Shown here piece after piece: positions 58,822-64,000 of a stretch of 64,000 nt of DNA (position 1 is its first letter; each line of letters opens with the position of its first letter). A program made the translations under genes and the position numbers. This DNA is from DATAES01 sp963721305. GTDB taxonomy: Bacteria; Actinomycetota; Acidimicrobiia; Acidimicrobiales; JACDCH01. The DNA lies in contig CAVRIR010000006.1 in the NCBI GenBank assembly GCA_963721305.1, positions 682,001 through 746,000 of the forward strand, written 5' to 3'. The notes under the pieces are model-generated. The model was not told where the DNA came from and did no database searches. It was given only the letters and a program-made list of their open reading frames with translations.

Positions 58822-61407
58822 ATGCCGGTGGTCGGCGACGCGCTGCCGGCAGGGACGGTCACGTTCGTATTCACGGACATCGAGGGTTCTACCCGTCTGC
58901 TCGGCCGTCTTGGTGCGATGTACGCGCAGTTGCTCGATCAACACAACCGGATCCTCGCCGACGCTTTCACGCGTGAGGGCGGCGTTGTGTTTGGTACGGA
59001 AGGCGATGCGATGTTCGTCGCGTTCGAGCGCGCGACGCCGGCGATGGCAGCGGTGGTGAATGCGCAGGTTCGGCTGCGGGAGGCAGTGTGGCCGGCGGAT
59101 GTGGCAGTCCGGGTTCGAATGGGAGTGCACACAGGCGAAGTCGATGTCGTCGGCGACAACTACATCGGTATGACGGTTCACGTGGCTGCTCGGGTGTCGG
59201 CGGCTGGTCACGGCGGTCAGGTGCTCGTCAGCGACGTGACACGTCGGCTCGCGCCTGAGGTCACGGCCGTGGATCTCGGCAGTCATCACCTCAAAGACGT
59301 TGGCGAGATCGGTATCTGGCAGCTCGTGCATCCGTCGCTTCCCGGTGACTTCCCTCCGTTGCGCACGCGTACGACAACGGACAACCTCCCGGCGCCCGTC
59401 GACTCGTTTGTCGGGCGTCGAGGCGAGCTCACTGATGTGCTCCACGCGCTCCGAGAAAGCCGGCTCGTCACCCTGACGGGCCCTGGAGGCAGCGGCAAGA
59501 CACGTCTCGCGTTGGAGGCTGCCGCCGCAGCGTTGTCCTCATATCGAAACGGTGTGTGGTTCGTCAGCCTCGCCGACGCCAGGAACGGCGAACCGGTCGT
59601 GTCGCTGGTGGCGGCCGCGTTGGGCGTGCCGACACCTGCAGATGAGGTCGTGGCCGACACGCTCGAGGATTGGTTGCGAGACCGTCAAGTGTTGTTGGTG
59701 CTCGACAACTGTGAGCCGATCGTTCCCGAGGTCGCATCGTTCGCCGAGCGCTACCTTGCGCGCTGCGGAGGTGTGCGCATCCTGGCCACCAGCCGCGAGG
59801 TGCTCGGAACACGAGGCGAGCGGGCGCTGAGCACACCACCGCTCAATGTCGCCGACGATCCGGAGGGTGCCGCGACGTCCGATGCCGTCACGCTCTTCAT
59901 GGTGCGGGCGTCCGCGGCTGCTCCGAGCTTCGACGCCGACGCGGCTGACATGGCCACCGTTGCACAGATCTGCCGCCGACTCGATGGTCTTCCGCTTGCC
60001 ATCGAGCTGGCGGCTGCTCGCCTCCGGGCCCTCTCACTCGAACAGGTCGCGACACGCCTCGACGACCGGTTCCGGCTCTTGAAGGCGGGGGCGCGCACGC
60101 TCGAGGCTGTCGTGACGTGGAGTTACGACCTCCTCACCGACGCGGAACGCGAGGTCTTCCCACGTCTGTCGGTGTTCCCCGCCGACTTCAGTGTGGAGGC
60201 GGCCGCGATGATCGTGTCCGATGCCGTCATCACCGAGAGCGACGTAGTCGATCTGCTCACGCGACTCGTCGAGAAGTCGCTCGTCACGACCGTGACCACT
60301 GACGAGACCTACCGGTACCGGCTGCTCGAGACGCTCCGCGAGTACGCACTCGCACGACTTGACGAGCGCGGCGAGACCGATCGATGGAACGACCGGCTGC
60401 TCCAATGGGCCATGACGCGCGTCGAGTACGTCGAAGCGTCACTCCGGCGACCGGAACAAGACGCCGCGCTGCAATCAGTCAGCGCCGACGCCGCCACGTT
60501 GCGGGCCGGGCTCAACTGGGCCAACAGCCGAGACGACCAGCTCGCCGCACTGCGGATCGCCTCGGCCGTACCGATCAGCCTCGTCGGCGAGCGACGCCAG
60601 ATCATCACCGCGCTGCTCGCAGGCCTCGGATCCGGGCTCGAGCCATGGTTCGCGGGCCATGCCTACTCCGCGCTCGGCAACATCGCGTTCGAGCAGGGCG
60701 ATTGGGCGGCATCATCCGACTTCCACGCGACGTCTGCCGAGCATTTCCTGCTCGCGGGGTCGGCACGGAACGCCGCCTGGGCCACACTTTTCGGCGTCGA
60801 CGCGGCTTGGGGTGCCGGCGACCTGGCCACCGCGGATGCTCTCGTCCGGCAGGCAATCGACGGTTTCCGCAGTGATGGTGACGTGATGGGGCTCGGCAAT
60901 GCGCTGTGCGCTGCCTCGGTGCTCACGACGGATCTCGACGAGGCCAAGCGAATGGCCGCAGAAGCCGACGAACTCCTGCGAGCGACCGGCGGGGCGATCG
61001 GCATCGCCCACAACATGGAGGGGCGCGGGATCATCGCCTACGACCGGGATGAACTCAGTGACGCGGCCGCGTTCGTCGCCGAAGCAATCGAGACCTACAG
61101 CACCAGCGGCAACCTCGGATGCTGCGCTCACGCCCTCGAGTCGGCGGCGGTAATCCTCGGTCGAGCAGGCCAGCCCGAGACCGCGACCGAACTCTTGGGG
61201 GCCGCCGAGGAGCTCCGCCACCGCAGCGGCGCCGGCCACAAGCCATTCGAGATCCGGGCGCGCCACCCCGACATCGAGGACCGCATCGCGCCCCTTGCTC
61301 CCGACGTGCACGACGCCTCACTCGCCGCGGGACGACAGCACACCCTCGAATCCGCCGCCCGCACCGCGCTCGACGCGCTCTCGACCACGGCGCGCGTGAC
61401 GCCTTAG
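58822..61407 (+). CDS. adenylate cyclase domain - NB-ARC-like ATPase - TPR regulator
   Basis: An 861-residue protein. Class III cyclase domain at residues about 10-170: TFVFTDIEGSTRLLGRLG, FGTEGDAMFVAF (metal Asp residues) and NYIGMTVHVAARVS. An NTPase of the AfsR/NB-ARC type at about 195-460: Walker A LTGPGGSGKTRLAL, Walker B VLLVLDNCEPI, RILATSREVLG, and GLPLAIELAA. TPR-like helices follow. It lacks a LuxR or SARP DNA-binding domain. It is divergent from the related gene at 55031. Probably a nucleotide-sensing signalling protein; the target is unknown. Confidence 0.9.
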   Translation: MPVVGDALPAGTVTFVFTDIEGSTRLLGRLGAMYAQLLDQHNRILADAFTREGGVVFGTEGDAMFVAFERATPAMAAVVNAQVRLREAVWPADVAVRVRMGVHTGEVDVVGDNYIGMTVHVAARVSAAGHGGQVLVSDVTRRLAPEVTAVDLGSHHLKDVGEIGIWQLVHPSLPGDFPPLRTRTTTDNLPAPVDSFVGRRGELTDVLHALRESRLVTLTGPGGSGKTRLALEAAAAALSSYRNGVWFVSLADARNGEPVVSLVAAALGVPTPADEVVADTLEDWLRDRQVLLVLDNCEPIVPEVASFAERYLARCGGVRILATSREVLGTRGERALSTPPLNVADDPEGAATSDAVTLFMVRASAAAPSFDADAADMATVAQICRRLDGLPLAIELAAARLRALSLEQVATRLDDRFRLLKAGARTLEAVVTWSYDLLTDAEREVFPRLSVFPADFSVEAAAMIVSDAVITESDVVDLLTRLVEKSLVTTVTTDETYRYRLLETLREYALARLDERGETDRWNDRLLQWAMTRVEYVEASLRRPEQDAALQSVSADAATLRAGLNWANSRDDQLAALRIASAVPISLVGERRQIITALLAGLGSGLEPWFAGHAYSALGNIAFEQGDWAASSDFHATSAEHFLLAGSARNAAWATLFGVDAAWGAGDLATADALVRQAIDGFRSDGDVMGLGNALCAASVLTTDLDEAKRMAAEADELLRATGGAIGIAHNMEGRGIIAYDRDELSDAAAFVAEAIETYSTSGNLGCCAHALESAAVILGRAGQPETATELLGAAEELRHRSGAGHKPFEIRARHPDIEDRIAPLAPDVHDASLAAGRQHTLESAARTALDALSTTARVTP

Positions 61408-61531
61408 ACGCTGCGTTCGGCGCGCGCGATCGACATCAAAGCCGTGCGCGGCGGCGCGTCGGGCCGTCGAATCCGTCATCGACGGCGGAAACATCCAAGC
61501 GACGATAGAAGCCGCGACCGCTGGCGGCGAC

Positions 61532-62983
61532 TCAGTCTCCCGGTTCGGTCGCGGTAGGCGCATACGTGCGCGCGCGTTCGGCCGGCGATACGCGAGCCGC
61601 CAGCTCGTCGATCCTCTTCAATGCGGGAAACACGGCTGTGATGAAGCGGCCTTGAAGCTCCGCGACCGCCGCTTGGTCCGGATCACGCGTGAGATAACCG
61701 AGGAGGTTGAGGCGCGACGCGTCGAGCCACGCCTGCACGTCGGGCGCGTCTTGCCACTCGAGCTCGGTCTGTATGCCGGCGAGGATGGTGCGCAACCAGT
61801 CGAACGGCGTGTGCGGCCACGGATTCGGCCGGCAGATGCGGTTCTTCTCCGCAATTGTGCGCCCGCTCGCCTCGACGAAGCCGATCAGAGCCGCTGAAAT
61901 GGACAGACTCACACGCGAGACCACCTGTAGCGTGATGGCGTCGTCCGTAAAAATCGGCTTCGGCGGGTTGTCGCTCAACCCGGCCGACGCGCAGTGGACA
62001 TGGAGGAACTCGGGACTGGTCGGGATCGACCCGTGCTCCAACAAGATCTCGTTGGCCTGGATCCGAACGACGTGCCCAAGGCGAATGACGTTCTCGATCC
62101 CTTGCAGTTGCTGCAGCTCGCCGAGACTGACCGTGCCGCCCTTCATCATCGTCGGCTGAACCATGCGGTCAGTGCGGAACATCACCTCCCGCTCCTCCAG
62201 CCGGTCGTAAATCTCCTCGATCGTGTCGCATGCCGCGATCGCCTCTAGCTCGACGACAACACCCTCGAACGTGAGGACGACGCCATCTCCCGGTTGGAAG
62301 TATGCGCGGTTCAGGATCCACGAATCGCGGGGACGGATCCACCTGATGACCTCAGGTGGCGTTCCCTGGTCGAGCAGCCAGCAGACGGCATCCAGCGCGG
62401 TCTTCCCGCCGCCGATGATCACGTAGCCCGTCGGCGGCTCCTGCACCATCGCCAGCTCGCCGACGGGTATGCAGCGGACGCCGTCGCCCACGTCGAACGG
62501 CGGCGGCTCACGGGCCGGAACCTGCGAGGCCATGTACGTCGCATCCACGACGCGACGCCGCACTGACACCTCGGTGATCTCGTCGGTCAATCGCGAACGA
62601 AACCGTCCTTCGCCCTCGTAATCGCACATCGGGAAGAAGCGCACACGACCGGAGGCGCGCAGACGGTGGCGCATGATCTCGTCGTAGTAGCCGCAGATCT
62701 CGGTTCCGCTCGCCCGCTCGTAGAATCCGGCGTCGCGGTCGCCGTCGGGTTCACGGCGATCCTGTCCGAGCGGCGTCGAGTTCACGCCATAATTCATCGA
62801 CGGCTGGTGCAATTGCACGAACGGATATGCATCGAGCCAGTGTCCGCCAGCGCGGTGGCGACGCTCGACCATCACGATGTCGGCGTCGGAGTGGTCGATC
62901 AGGCTGTCGACGAACCCCATGCCCATTGCCCCGGCGCCGACGACCAGATAGTCCGTCTCGAGTCCCCGTCGCTCGCCCACCAC
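61532..62983 (-). CDS. FAD/NAD(P)-dependent oxidoreductase, flavin monooxygenase-like
   Basis: A 483-residue flavoprotein: FAD motif YLVVGAGAMGMGFVDSL, HWLDAYPFVQLHQPS and a second Rossmann motif YVIIGGGKTALDAVCWLL. It resembles the NAD(P)/FAD-binding proteins annotated as monooxygenase-like. No partner gene. The C-terminal part RICRPNPWPHTPFDWLRT is Trp-rich and conserved. The substrate is unknown. Confidence 0.82.
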   Translation of the reverse strand: MVGERRGLETDYLVVGAGAMGMGFVDSLIDHSDADIVMVERRHRAGGHWLDAYPFVQLHQPSMNYGVNSTPLGQDRREPDGDRDAGFYERASGTEICGYYDEIMRHRLRASGRVRFFPMCDYEGEGRFRSRLTDEITEVSVRRRVVDATYMASQVPAREPPPFDVGDGVRCIPVGELAMVQEPPTGYVIIGGGKTALDAVCWLLDQGTPPEVIRWIRPRDSWILNRAYFQPGDGVVLTFEGVVVELEAIAACDTIEEIYDRLEEREVMFRTDRMVQPTMMKGGTVSLGELQQLQGIENVIRLGHVVRIQANEILLEHGSIPTSPEFLHVHCASAGLSDNPPKPIFTDDAITLQVVSRVSLSISAALIGFVEASGRTIAEKNRICRPNPWPHTPFDWLRTILAGIQTELEWQDAPDVQAWLDASRLNLLGYLTRDPDQAAVAELQGRFITAVFPALKRIDELAARVSPAERARTYAPTATEPGD

Positions 62984-63289
62984 GGAGGCACGCTACAGAA
63001 GATCCGCTCCGAGCCGCCCGGCAACCTGGCCGCGCCGCCCACGGATCAACCCCGAAGCACTACCTGCTTTACCACGCGAGGCGAGTCATGGCCGTCATGG
63101 GCGCACCACATCAAATCGGTCAGGCTGGCACCGACGGGGCCACTGACCGATAGGAGCGGAGGCACGCAGCGCGGTCACCGGCAACGTTCCGGGTTCGGCA
63201 TCTTCACGTCGGCGTAGCCAGCAAGTCGTGGCCTCCGAGGTCGACCGGCAGAGCTTGTACATCCGGGTGCATGACGCGCTCGGTGTTGT
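62984..63289. other. no gene seen
   Basis: This stretch after the flavoprotein gene start has only short frames of poor codon pattern. It should contain the promoter of the flavoprotein gene; nothing more can be supported. Confidence 0.5.
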
Positions 63290-63473
63290 CGGCCGAGGTG
63301 TGCGGCGACAGCGCCCCGACGGTCATGCACCAGGCCGTCGGGATGAGGATGGGTTACCCGGACTGCGCCCGCCTGGCAGCGCTGGAGGCACTGCGAGCAC
63401 GTCGGAGCAGGCAGGCCAGAACATCTTGAGCGTGGCCGTCGATGTGGTCCGACGCCGGTTCCAGCCCGCCTGA
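63290..63473 (+). pseudogene. decayed ANTAR domain fragment
   Basis: The frame around 63325 reads MHQAVGMRMGYPDCARLAAL, and after a frame change LSVAVDVVRRRFQPA ends at 63473. These two pieces are the helices of an ANTAR domain as in the two intact genes at 25-27 kb. The GAF part and the start are missing. It is the remains of a third ANTAR gene. Confidence 0.5.
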
Positions 63474-63799
63474 CGCGACGAAGGCCCCGGTTTCAGGGGA
63501 GTCCAACCCCCTCCGGAGCCCTCAGGGCCAGTACGCCCCGTTCTCAGCTGAGCGCTCGCCAGAGCGCCGCCGGAATAGGGATGCACCTGTTCGCAGTATG
63601 CGCCGTGCGTCAAGGTAACAACCGCGAAGAAGGCCCAGCGCCGCAACGCGTTGGCGTAAACCCGCACATCAGGTCCGCGCCAGGGCCGTGCCCCTTGGAG
63701 TGGTGGGAAATGAGAGCGTCGATGTGATCGTCGACGTTGGTGTGGCTGCTGCTGGTTATCCGGCGAGCAGCTCGTTGGTTCTCGGTCCCACCTCCTTCG

Positions 63800-64000
63800 T
63801 GTCTCGTCATCGTTGTCGATCTCGTAGAGCTTCGCCATCGAGCCTTCGGACAGGTAGCGGCGGTCGGTGACTTGCCACTCGTCGTGGACCTCGAGCAGCA
63901 CCGATCCGGCGAGGCGGAGCACGCCGGCTTCGTTGGGGAAGATGCCCGACGACGTTGGTGCGCCGCTTGATCTCCTTGTTGACGCGCTCGAGCGGGTTGG
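63800..64000 (-). mobile_element. IS256 (mutator)-type transposase 3' fragment, frameshifted, running out of the window
   Basis: Minus strand from the window edge: PLERVNKEIKRRTNVVG, then after one extra base IFPNEAGVLRLAGSVLLEV, HDEWQVTDRRYLSEGSM and AKLYE, the typical end of IS256-family transposases. The frame change is at about 63942-63948 (GGGCATC, one extra C). The normal stop is not found soon after, and the frame runs on for another 480 bases. The element end is not defined; the region 63474-63799 shows no other gene. Confidence 0.7.

Overview
The window is high-GC, densely coded DNA with many GTG starts, 4-base stop/start overlaps (ATGA, GTGA), GAF-ANTAR proteins, an LAXTG-type wall-sorting signal and several 14-helix (DHA2-type) drug exporters. 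This fits an actinomycetote, possibly an acidimicrobiian soil or water lineage; the placement is inferred from gene content only. I saw no rRNA, tRNA or CRISPR array.

Layout. 0-5 kb: a cut aminotransferase gene, a SEC-C protein and an ATP-grasp / alpha-E / transglutaminase operon. 5-20 kb: small-molecule metabolism and efflux, namely a sulfatase-TetR operon, a secreted Tat-type protein, a TauD-like dioxygenase, MerR-DHA2 and DHA2-TetR pairs, AlkD-like, FAH-like and enoyl-CoA hydratase genes, a third DHA2 exporter, and a tiny cassette of one 25-residue membrane peptide plus two zinc-ribbon proteins. 20-25 kb: two glycosyltransferases, a six-hairpin-like protein and a GH130-like enzyme. 25-30 kb: two GAF-ANTAR proteins, a LuxR-type regulator, a PAS-PP2C phosphatase and truncated remnants.

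30-38.4 kb is a vitamin B12 acquisition locus. A cobalamin riboswitch leads an operon for two surface proteins that look like the two halves of eukaryotic intrinsic factor / transcobalamin (an alpha/alpha repeat protein with an LARTG wall-sorting tail, and a DUF4430 protein), then an ECF-type transporter (T, fused A-A, S) and a nitrilase-fold amidase. A BtuF-like corrinoid-binding protein is divergent. This is the most interesting system here.

40.6-50.5 kb is a guanidine (or urea) nitrogen locus: two DUF1989 proteins of the carboxyguanidine deiminase type, a carboxyltransferase-only piece of urea/guanidine carboxylase, an allophanate hydrolase whose C-terminal domain is a separate gene on the opposite strand, a TetR regulator and an SBP/permease/ATPase ABC transporter. 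Two copies of a 19-bp operator sit before the catabolic operon and before the transporter, so one TetR protein probably controls both. 51-63 kb holds a sulfotransferase pair, a MarR-controlled pair, two large cyclase-ATPase regulators and a flavin monooxygenase-like gene; the right edge is decayed DNA with an ANTAR fragment and an IS256-type transposase end.

A caution for the whole window: at least seven conserved genes carry a single-base frameshift (six +1, one -1) and are otherwise well preserved. This looks more like residual sequencing or assembly error than seven independent inactivations. One of these shifts makes the ECF T and A genes appear fused.
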